In this document: in pieces, positions 50,701 through 62,085 of the stretch | Layout of the letters: each line of letters opens with the position of its first letter | How positions within the stretch are numbered: position 1 is the stretch's first letter | From: Gavia stellata | Lineage: Eukaryota; Chordata; Aves; Gaviiformes; Gaviidae | Reading direction: 5' to 3' | Length of the DNA: 64,000 nt | Assembly (NCBI RefSeq): GCF_030936135.1 | Contig: NC_082600.1 | Span: forward strand, 1,674,001-1,738,000 | Notes under the pieces: generated by a model | What the model was told of the DNA's origin: nothing | Database searches by the model: none | The model's input: only the letters and a program-made list of their open reading frames with translations | Made by a program: the position numbers and the translations under genes

Positions 50701-53700
50701 AATGTTCTGTGTTCCCAAAACAAGGTTCCAACGGGAGAAACAGAGCAAAGGGAGGGAGCTTGTTTAAAATTAAATATCTGCTACTGTGTCCTATTTAGCC
50801 AAGATAGATTACCGTTGATAATTAAAGAAATGTCTTCTTGCCCTCAGGGTTGCCATTCTGTATTCCTGTGGTTATTGTGAAGCTCTGTGGAGAAGCTTAG
50901 TCTTTTATTGCTCCTTTTCTTTCTGGAGCTATTTTTCTGGTAAATTAGTAATTACGTTGGTCATATCTACACATCTGCCTAGTGAACTGTTGTATAACTT
51001 CCTGGCAATGCCCTTACTGTGCTTTACCCATTTTTTTAATGAAAGGCATACTCCCAGTTCTGGGAGAAAATTAATTGTTTTCTTGATTTTTTCTGTACTT
51101 TTTTATCATTCAGTTTATCCTTCGTTCACATTTTTGAGATCTTAAATCAATTAATTGTATGGCTGAAAAAAAACCGCTACTGCTTCCTTTGTTTGTGGGC
51201 GGGAGGCAGAAGCAAATACTCATACGTTTCATATACATATACACATAGGTATACACAGGATGGTTTATTACTGGCTTTAAAATCCAGAAATACAGAATAA
51301 TCTTCATTAAACCTAACTAAACCTTTTCCTGCTGCAAAATACCGATGGACTTTATTGCATCTCAGATCTCTAGCCTATGTTTTACTTTCATGTTTCCTTT
51401 GTAGGATGATCTTGGGACAGTTGAATGAATCAATTTCAGTAAAGCTATTAGCTGTGAAACCTTTACCTAAGCTTGCTTCAGTTTCCAGAGAGTTGGAAGG
51501 TATTCAGTGAATTAACAGAGTCCTGAAGAAAAAAAATGATCTTGCGGTTAGGCAGGCAAGTATTCCCTGGGAGAACTTTGTGCTGTCTCCCATCTGCTTC
51601 TGACAGGGCTCAGCAAATGTCCTAAAGCAACATTTTCATGGGCAGACTCTTACAGGGAATATTCAGTTTTCTGAGAGACTGATTATTAAAAGTCCCAAAT
51701 TCTTGTGAGACCTGCTGGAGTCAATAGGGATGGCTGAGCTGCAGGGACAGCGGGGTCTGGGGAATGTGGTGAAGTCTCCATTCAGGCTGGCTGCTCATCC
51801 TGCCTCAGCTCCTGCACCACGCTGGTCTTGGCCACAGCAGTTTGGTCTTCTCCCTGCAAAGCGGGGATGGGGAGCTTTCTTATGGCTTTTTGATGACCTT
51901 AAAAGAAATTTTTGAGATATGTATGTTTTTAATTACGTTAGAGAAGCAATAGCCTATGCCAATCACTTGCTGCAGTTACCAGAAATTTTGATGGTGATCA
52001 CTGGATTCCATCCTCCTACAGAAAAAGCTTGTGCCTTGCCACCTGCTGTCTTGGAAAATACATGGCTGACCTGCTGCTTTTGTGGCAAAAGAGCACTGAG
52101 TCCCACAGTGGCTAAGCACTGCCGGTGCCAAGCTCGGGAAGAACATCACTTCTGTATGTGCCAGAGTCTGTCCGAATCAGTGGAGTCAGATGGTGACATT
52201 TTTTCCCAGCCTGCTACCTGTGACTGAGGGTTCCCTCCTGCCTGATGGTTTGCCTGAAGCATTTCAAATGCTCAAAGACCTCCAGGAGCAACACTTGAAA
52301 ACATGCATATTCTGTCTGAAGGAAGCATAGCGGAGGGAGTTCTGCATTTCCTCCCACTTGCTGTTGTGGTTCTTGAATGCCTTTGGACCAATCAGACTTG
52401 CTCACATCTGTGTGTGCTCTCTGCTGGGAGAAATGTCTGCGGTACTTTGTATTCCATTTTCCAAAGGTAGGGAACTTTCTCTTCCTTCTCTCCCAGGTAA
52501 AAGGAGCTTTGTGTTCTGAGCTGACTTTCCACAAGACTCATTTACCAGCTGCTCTTCTTAACACCAGCCAGAATTAATACATTAATGGGACTAGTCAGGA
52601 TAGATAAGTGTAAGTTTAACCAACATTAGAAGGAAGGGTGGAAATCTGTGAAGTACTCTAAACACAACATTTATGCAACTTTTTGCACGTTGACTGTGAC
52701 TCACAGGCTGAGGCCTTGCTCAGCCAAGCTTCACTGGCATCAAAATGGAGCTGCGTGAAGCTCTGCTGCAGAACATGTTTTAGACAACCAGAGTAACTGT
52801 TGTCCAAGACTTGCGAAAGCATCAGATGATTTTTAGTTGTTCCTGTCCTTGGATGTGAGAACCATTACCGGTTTTAGTTTTCAGAGATGTGAGCCTCTCC
52901 TGTTGAGAGTGGGAGACTGATAAAGTCTCTCAAGTTGGATCTAGTCCAAAGCCTGCAACTGGAGAGAGCTCTCTAAAATTCTTTTAGCATTTATGTTTTG
53001 TTTCAGATTTAAATATCTCATTTAACAAATAATTCTAAGAACATTCCTGGTTCCTGAACCCCTAGCTATATCTGTGTCCTCCCTCTGTCATGTGCTAATG
53101 GTCAGTTAGTTTGAATATTGGTCAGACTTCCTAGATAAAGGCTTTGCTATAAATTGACTAAATTAGATCAGATTTGAAGTTTCACTTAAATGACGTTGAT
53201 TAATTGAAGTGCACTCGCTATGGGCTTCTTTACTTGCCCTTGCTCTAAATGTAATACACTGCTGTAAACCTGACCACCCCAAGAACTCTGGTGGAACTTG
53301 TGCTGTTGGACATGAGGGGCCTTTTGGTAAATACCTTGTTTTCTTCTTCTGTTTTTTCTCTCCTCATCCTTCAGTGCAAGCGCTGTCCTAGCGCTTGTAC
53401 TTCGTCTACTAGTCTCGAAGTAGTGAGGTTGTAGCTGTCTGACAGAGCATTTCCTCTACCATTTCTTCATCAGCATGTCATTGCTGTCTACCTGACAGAG
53501 TTCCTGTCAGAGTCGGAGGATGTCTTTGGACAAATTCTGAAGAACCTTCCAAAACCGAATTACATCTTACGTGTGAGTAGGCACTGTGCTATTGAGGGGA
53601 CTCTGCCATACAAGGTTGTGATCTCTTAAATGCTCTCCAACACAGTGAATTTATTTGTATGGATATGCGTAACAATACTGTTCCCTTAAAGGAAAATAAG

Positions 53701-54271
53701 AAAGAAGAACAACGGCTTCCACTAGCATGCTACTGCTTCGTACGGCTCGTAATGCTGTGGTTTCCCGTGGCATTCCTGTGACAGGGTCATGTTCAGCTTG
53801 GCTAAAATGGGGCTTCTGCAAGGGCTTGCTTGCCATTACTGGAAACATGAACCAGGTTTAAGAAGCCATTCCAGATTTTGATATCAGAACAATCTGATTT
53901 GTCCTCTAAGTGCAACTGCTTGCAAAATGTCTAATAAGTTTATTTTTAAATTTTTTTTAAGTTCAATCTAGCACAGTTTGGAATTACCCAGTTTGCAGAA
54001 AAATCAATACATATATATGAAAAGTTCTGCTGATATTCCATCAGGATGAAGGTTGTGTAGAAACAAATGATAACAGAATAGCTGTTCACAGCAGCAGGTG
54101 GTTTATAAACAAAAAAAGCTGAAAAGTCTTTTGTGAGTCTGTATGTCTGCCAGCTTGAGCAGTAAACAAATACTGATTTTCTATACAAACACTTCTGAGT
54201 GAAAGCACTACTTGTCACTGACAAAACACCACCACACTCTTCTTTAGGTGACAATGGGTTGCTGGCATCAG

Positions 54272-54303
54272 ATTTTATTTTATATTTTATTTTATATTTT
54301 ATT
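54272..54303. repeat. AT minisatellite, 12-mer
   Basis: The unit ATTTTATTTTAT is repeated about 2.7 times without interruption. Confidence 0.85.
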
Positions 54304-56717
54304 CTTTTGCCTCTTCTGAATGGTGTAATGTTACTTATGTTCTCAGCCAGCAGCTCAGGAGGAGGGAAGAGGGAGTGGAAAAGGAGGCTGTGGTTTAGGC
54401 ATATCAGAAAAAGAATTAAATGAAATTAATGAATAAATGACATGAAGTGTTACTCTTTAAGCATCTGACATCATGAAAACTGACTAATGAGTTTTGAATC
54501 TGGACCTACCTTTTAATACAAGACTGATTACTGCCTTTGATAACTGTGGTTCCTGAATCACTTTTTGTAAAGAGTTTTTCAGAAGCTTCTAGGGATTCAG
54601 AACAAAACTTTTGAATCAGGTTTGTTTCTGGTCTCTTACTCATTCTGATATGTGACTGAGGGATGGTTTTGTTTGCAGAGGTCATAATGGATATTTCTTA
54701 TCAAAATAAGCTGGGTGATTTTCACAAATCAGAAATAGTTTATGCATAAATGAGGTTTGCTGATCTGTGATTTCCAACATACCTTTGAGATTTTCCTTAG
54801 CCAGGAGTACACTACTTGTTATGTTTGAGAGAGCTGGATATTATTTGTTTGGAAAAGCACTGGATTTATGAGCAGGTGCTAACAATTTTTTAAAAACTGG
54901 CACATCATGTTACGGTGAACAATTTGCTTCCCAAAACCATGTTCATATCCAGTGGAAAAATTACAGTTCCTTTTGTGTTGAGGCAGCGGGGTCAGGATAC
55001 GCAGAGGCAGCTCTGTGGAGCAGCTAATGTCTGTAAATTCAGGTGTGCTTACCCTGGAGTAACTTGTGCATGCACCTGTGTACTCAGAGTAGTAAGCCTC
55101 TGTAAAGCTGTGCATGCAGGAAAGTTATTGGCTTAAGCTTCATGTTCTGTGCAGGGACCTTTTATCTTTTGGAAGTTTTCCAATTCCTCTCTGTCCCCTT
55201 CCCAGCATCAAAATTCAGCTATACCATGCCTTAATATTGGCTCTAAGTCCTCCCTGTGGTTTTGTCCTAAACAAAACTGGATGTATCTTCCTTTGCGGTC
55301 CTGGTCTTCAGCTCTCTACTGGTTTTCTAGTTCTTTTCTCACTCTTAAAAAATACTTTATCATTAAAATTCAGGGTTTCCAGCATCTCCTTAGTTCTTAC
55401 TGTTTCTTTCTCATTGTTACACTTTCACAATGGTTCATTCTTCTAATGGACTTTATGGATAGTAAATGAGATTTACATGTATAGCGGTTCCGCTCCATGC
55501 TATGCTGACTCCTGAAAGCAGCTTCTGAGCGAAGGGATCTAGAACTGTGATCTCACATTGATAATGTCACAGCCTCCATAAGGTATACTAAGCCAAGGCT
55601 GTATGACAGTGTTCCTCCTAAATGCAATTATTCATGGTTTCAGTTAAACGTGGTGTGTATGGCCGTGTCGAATTTTACCTAACTCTAAAGTTAAAACAGT
55701 GAGAAGAGGAACCGATGGGAAACGAATCTTTTGGAAGAACTTTCTTTGGCCCGTATATTTCTTTGGAAAATGTAATCCTAATTGACAGGTGTGCTTTGAA
55801 ATAAGACTTGAACATTGTTCTCTAAAGTCAGATCTGGGATAGACAGGTGCCATAAAAGGTAAGAGCTTTGCGTGAGAATCAGTAACACCGTGAAGGTTTG
55901 ACAGCGTTAAGGTCCCCATCAGACTCTGAACACACTCTGCCAGTGCTTTTCACGGTGGTCCTTCACGCCTCCCCTCCGCAGTTGGAATCCCTGTCAGGCT
56001 TTTTATCAAACAAAACCTTTTGACAAGTAGAGACCACACTGGAAGCCAACCTTTTTCTGCTTGTTACCGGTCTGTCATCTTGCTGCAGCATGTCACCATA
56101 TGTCTATTTTCGCCTTTCTTCTGTTTCATATAAAGCAGCAAGCGAGGCGACTGTATGAACACCATCTTAATAGAGCAGTTGCAGTCATTTAAGAGCAGTG
56201 TGTCGCCTTACGATAAGTGAAACTTGATGTGAGATTTGACAGCTGTAAATCACTAGGCAGGCACCGTAAGAGGACTTTGCAGGCAGTGCTATTCAGCAGT
56301 GGGCGTATGGAATTTATTATTTGGTGCCTGAATTTTGCTCTCATTTTATTAACAGTGAATTCATTTGCATTCATCTTGTTCATGCTTATTTAGTAATTTT
56401 GTTTGGAATGCAAATGTGTTAGTGAAACTAATTTGTTTTGCTGTGAAAGATTTGCCCTTTATTCAAGCTTTATTCATGACTGAAGAGATATTCAGGCAAA
56501 TAATGGACTGAAAGCTTGAATGACATGGACTGCGTTAACCAGTGTGCTAACATGTTGTTCTTTAGAATATTCTGCAGTAAGTGCACATGATGAAATGAAA
56601 AAGAAGAAAGAAGTGGCTCTGAATTTATATTGCCTTCACAGAAGACTTTCTATATGGGATGCTGGCAATGTTTGTGAACTTTTCACCATACCGTCAGACC
56701 ATTTGGATTTACATTTC

Positions 56718-56736
56718 AAAAAAAAAAAAAAAAAAA
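56718..56736. repeat. Poly(A) run
   Basis: Nineteen consecutive A residues. No retrocopy is recognisable upstream, so it is probably a simple mononucleotide tract. Confidence 0.8.
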
Positions 56737-59700
56737 GACTTTCAGAAATGTGCTTCTGTTTTAAACCCTTCAGGAAAGATGGGTGGAGCTGTTGAACCAG
56801 CTGATTGAAGTGGTGCTTTGCTCTTTTTTCAAAATCAACAATCAGCTTTAAAGTTACTGGTCCACTTCTGGAGCTGCTGGAAAGAATGTCCACATGAGCT
56901 GAGAAGGTGATATTAATTAGTGCCTGTTGGGAATCTGTCTCACTGTGCTGTTAGGAAAGGTCTATTACTCAGTCTTGTGAAGAGATCTGCTGTTCTGACA
57001 TTGGCACCACTCTTGTAAGAGAGGATCTGGCCTGGGAGGTATGGGTGTCATTTTGCATCCCTGTCTTTGGCTACTAGAATTGGTTTCTGGAGGAAAGATG
57101 TGTGGAAGCAACACAGTCGGTTAGCTAAGTAATACATGAAATAAATCTAGGTCTTCTGGAGCACGTGAGAGAAGCCTGTAGGAGAGTGAGGATGGCATAG
57201 GATTATCTACCAGGGGGAGCTTGAAGAGAGGCCAGGATTGATGAAGGATTTGGAACAGGTCAAGCTCCTTCAGCCAAGGGGAAATTGTCAGGAGCTTTGA
57301 GGAACACTCTTGGACTGCACAAGAATTAGTTTGCTGCTGACGTTATCCCAAGACCTTTGTTTAAGACTGTGCAATTGTAATGGGTTAGACTATGGGTTGG
57401 CGTGATACATGCCTTGTACAGCTCACTTACTCCTGTGCCCCTGCTGCTGTTGCTGGATTCCTTGTTTTAAGCATTTCGGAGCATTTTTTCCTCTTTAGGA
57501 GCAGCCAACCATTTCTGTCCTTACCATGCATGCTTTCCTTTTGCTTGCCTGCATTTCACATTGCGGTTGGACTTATTTACTACATTCCATCTTCACGCTG
57601 GCTGTTTCATGTGCTGATTGACATTCTGGCCTGCTCTTCCTGCTTCTGGCCTTGCTAATTGGATTTCTGTGAACTCTTCTCCTGCTGATTTAGCAATGGT
57701 GCTCAGAGCCATGTGCCTTGTGCTTTTCTCTAGGGCTTTTATTTTTGTTCCTGTTTATTCTTCTGCTTGGCATATCAATATCACCTATTGCAGTGCCAGG
57801 TCCATCTCCCTTAGTAACCATTCACATCCTTTTCTTTGTTATTTCACTGAGCAATCTGCTCTTTAATGAGAGTCTCTTAATAGCCCCTGTTTATTTTTTT
57901 TTTTTAAGTTCCTCTACTGTTTCCCTGTTATTTGGCAATGTATTTGTTATACTTTTCAGGAAGCTCACAAGAAAACTAGAAACAGAACAGAGCCATGCTT
58001 TCGTGGAAGACAACATGGAGGACAGTCTGGGGTTGGCTTACTGGTTCCATAAAGCCAGTGAGATGCCCTGCATCCCTGGGGAGGAAGCGCGAGGTCTGAT
58101 AGGGAATCCCAGTCGAGCTGTGGGCAGTTGGGTTCAAAGCGGTTTGAAGCCAGAGGCCAAAGATAGCCAAGGGCAAAATTAGGACCTGAGGTCTGAGCAA
58201 GAAGAAGCCGGAGGAGCCAAAGGCAGGTTGAATCAAAGGCAGAAGCATGATCAGGGCCCTGGGTTGAATGCCAACAGACTGAAGAACCTCTAATTTAAGG
58301 TAAGTGCCAAGACAAGGAGCCAGAAGGACTGGCATGAGGTCAGCGAGCTGACCAGGAACAAAAACCACAATGCTGACCAGAAGGGAAGGAGGCAAAGCAC
58401 AGGCACTGAGAATTGTCCAAGTGGCACACTGAGCACTTTGTCTCATGCGTCTGCAGGTTATGCACCAGACTCACAGGCTCAGGGTTTTGAGATCTTGTCC
58501 TTCTTTGTCACTAGAGTGAAGACCTGAAAAAGTGGAAAAGAGCTGGGATACGACCGAGGTCCGGAAAAGAGAAAGGAAGGACTGGACCAGATAGAGTACC
58601 TTGCAAACAGATTGGAACAGAAATGCAGTCAGCCTTCAGGTATACCAAATTACTCCGCATTCCTCTGAGCGAGGGTATTTGTAGAAGCCATTTCATCTAT
58701 CAAGCTAACTCTTAAAAGGGAAGATGGGGTTGGTTCTGTTTAATTCTAAGTTGCCAGTGATAATTACTCTTCAGGGCTGTGATGAAACAAGCTCTTATGA
58801 AAGAATAAAAAGAGAAGATAAAAAGAGCTACAGCTTTCTGATGATACTGTCAGGAAGCAGGGCAACAGAGCTGAATGCTCTGGGCCTGCAGATCAGCCAT
58901 GACAGCCGGTGCTTGAGACTGTCTCATTTCCCTGATTTGGGACATGCCTAGCTCCTGTGGTTAGCTTCTTTAGGACAAGAAATTCCCAGCTGACCAGAGC
59001 TGATTGTGCTCTCTTGCCATGTTCTGTTAGTGCTGCATAGTGCAGCTGGTCTCAGGATAAAGAGAAAAGCTGAAAGAGCAGGGGGAAGGTGTTGGGGTGT
59101 GTGGGAGTGGGGCATGCAGAAGGGAAGATGGAATAGGAGTTCCCGGGGCCTGGGCAGTCCCTCTGTGGTGCACAGCAAAGGTCAGAGAACTGTATCTATC
59201 TGTTCCCTAATGATACAATCCATGCCCCTCTTCTCAGTACCTTTCAGCTACGTTCTCTACCCTTTTCCCTTCCTAATTCCTGCTTTTATTTTTTAGAGGT
59301 CAGAGGGAACTCGTGGTGCATGGAATGGCCTATACTTCCCTGGTTTGCCCACCAGTGGGGTCTAACTTCTAACACAGCAGATTTCACTGTGGTATCAGAA
59401 TTATATTTCTGTGTTTGGTACGATGGCCATAGCATGTTCCTTTGTGGATTGGTACGATAATTTCTGTTTGGATTGCTTCAATGTTTCACCCTTTCACACC
59501 TTTCCCATCAACATTTCCTTTTACAAACCTTTGTTCCCTTTCCCACTGCAAGTGCAAGACTGCACAGCTCGCATTAAAGGGGATTCCTCCCTTTTCCCTT
59601 TCCCCTTTTTTGTTGACCCCTATTTTTTGTCTCCTAAGGGCATGAGTTTTCTAAGGCTGTGGCTCTCCCTGCAGGTAGAAGTTGTCAGTGAAACACCCAC

Positions 59701-60356
59701 TGAGCCTTTTTCCCTAGGTTTCCTCTCCAATCGAAGGAGGGGCAGTCAAAGTGGCACGTGAAGCCATGTGAAAGTAGACGTCTGAATGCCTGGTTCTTTC
59801 CACTGGGTATGGAGAGATGATCAACGCAGGTGCAAAAGTCTGTGCTGCGGATGGCTGAAGTTAGACGAAGTCGGTTCCTCCCTACGTGTGCCCAACGGGG
59901 TGCCTGCCTTGGCTGGAGCACTTAAAGCCGCATTACTGGTCTTGGCTTGCTCCAACAGGAATACCATTTCGTGAATCTCAGAGCCAAGCAATAGCACAGA
60001 CTGGTTTGATGGCAGGGGCACACTGAGATAAGAAACATGTTTCTGCATTAGCCTTGAAATTGCTTTTAGCAGGCTGTTGTACTTCTTGGTATTACTTGTG
60101 GGGCATGTATCACTTCACTAGTTTTCTCTGGTGAATCATCAGAGCACTACTGATAGAGGAACAAACGTGATCTCTAGGGGAGTGCTCAGGGTAGCTGTGA
60201 TTACATGACAGATAAGCTAAAGAGCTATAAAAACGGTAAATACTCTTGTTTCAGGACATCCGCTCAGCAAACCAGGGTTAGGAGACAATGCCTCCTCAGA
60301 AATGCTAGAGCATACTTGTCTTATTTTTATAATTCTCTTTAGACATCAGCTATAAC

Positions 60357-60793
60357 GAAGCTGGTGAAGGGCCTGGAGCACAAGCCTTATGAGGAGCAGC
60401 TGAGGCAGCTGGGGTTGTTTAGTCTGGAGAAGAGGAGACTCGGGAGACCTTATTGCTCTCTAGAACTACCTGCAAGGAGTTTGTAGAAAGGTGGGTGCTC
60501 GTCTCTTCTCCCAAGTAACAAGTGACAGGACAAGAGGAAATGGCCACAAGTTGCACCCGCGGAGGTTTAGATTGGATATTAGGAAAACCACCTTCACTGA
60601 AAGGGTTGTCAGACACTGGAAGAGGCTGCCCAGGGAGGTGGTGGAGTCCCCATCCCTGGAGGTATTTAAAAGATGTGTGGATGAGGCGCTTAGGGACGTG
60701 GTTTAGTGGTGGACTTAGCAGGGTTAGGTTGATGGTTGGACTTGATGATCTTAAAGGTCTTTTCCAAGCTAAATGATTCTATGATTCTATAAC
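60357..60793 (+). mobile_element. CR1 LINE, 5'-truncated 3' end
   Basis: It starts in the [20 protein letters not shown] region. It continues with [20 protein letters not shown] and [20 protein letters not shown] to the stop after ALRDVV. The standard 3' signature TTGGACTTGATGATCTTAAA follows. It ends in two copies of ATTCTATG-type repeat (GATTCTATGATTCTATAA). A one-base shift in the GDLIAL region confirms it is dead. Confidence 0.94.
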
Positions 60794-62009
60794 ATACAGT
60801 CATACGTTAGGACTGCTTATGCCAGGCACTGTACGGAAGCATGCTAGAGGCACGTAAGGCATGTGTATGACAGAAACACTGGGTGGTTGGGATGGAACTG
60901 AAGAAAGCAATGAGGCAGCATTGGTCAGGGCAGTGAGCAGCGCTTTCAGCTTCCCCATGGTCTAGGTATAAAGGTTTTTGGCCAGTTTCATAAAGAAACA
61001 AGATGTGCTGGTGTGTTGTGTCTCTACAGCCGTGTTGCTGTTCTTTCCCTCACTCACCCCATACTCCTGGCCTGAGACTTTTGGTTTCATCGGCTCGTAT
61101 CAGTCACAGCTGATGGAGAATAGCAAACTCAAGTTTGGAGGAAAAAGAATAGTGACCAGATAGGGGGAAAAGGCCCACCTCTGATCCATTTGTCCTAGTA
61201 TTAGGTAGTTGCCCATCAACTCTCTGATCTGCAAGCCACCAGCACAGAAATGGTAGCTGAATTTGGGTTTCTGAATGAGACCAGTGTTGCGCAGAGGTAA
61301 ATGAGGACCAAGGGCAGAACCGGTGGGGTGCCAACAAGTGAGTGCTGCAGACAGCAGGGAGGTCCTGGAGGACGAGTGGGTTTTACCTCAGGTGACGTTG
61401 AGAACCAGACAGGGAAGACAGAAAGGAGAAGAAAATAGGAACAAGGGAATGTTTACTTTCCTGTGAGGATGTACGTGCCATGATTCAACACGTGCTAAAC
61501 TCCGAGAGCTCTCAGTTTAGTGGCTTAGGATCAGATTCAGGAGGGGGATACTTGGTAGTGTGGCAATTTGTAACTTCTTACAGAAGAAGCAACAACACTT
61601 AAAGCCCAAAATCGCTTTTGTTAAGTATGCTAATTAAAATTTCCAAGGCCTGTTCATTTACATGATAGAAAAGAATCCAGTATGGACTCTGATCCAGTTG
61701 TGTTTGGTGTGTTGAGATCCTATTAATGATCTAAATGTCTTCAACTACAGTATTAAGCTGCTAACTTGCTAATTTGGCAAAGCATATTTTAAAAAAGTTT
61801 AAAACCAAATTAGTGCTGTTATTTAAACGTTATCAATATACTTGTTTTGAACTCTAAAAGGAGCTACTTCATAATTTGTTTTACAAAGATACATGAGTGA
61901 TGTATAAGAAATGACAGTTTCTTTGACCTTTGTAACATTTTGCATAAGAAAGGCATAAGAAGAGTCTTTAAAATATTTTATGGCTTAGAGATGATCTACT
62001 TCATAAAAC

Positions 62010-62085
62010 CTTTAGTACAGTAATACTTAGTAAAGTATTTTTAGTAAAAAATAAATACTTTTAGTAAAGTAATACTTCATAAAAA
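62010..62085. repeat. AT-rich interspersed and palindromic short repeats
   Basis: TTAGTAAAGTA-type blocks recur (about 62022-62090), with the AAGTATTT/AAATACTT inversion around 62033-62060. They could form a small AT hairpin. Confidence 0.6.

Noticed and set aside
51730..52227. Two adjacent + strand open frames of 61 and 102 codons
   Set aside because: No recognised family. The acceptor at about 51941 exists, but all three frames give plausible-looking peptides, so there is no frame evidence.
57718..58182. 154-codon hydrophobic-to-charged open frame
   Set aside because: The hydrophobic part is T-rich non-coding sequence and the rest runs into a repetitive purine-rich stretch; no homology.
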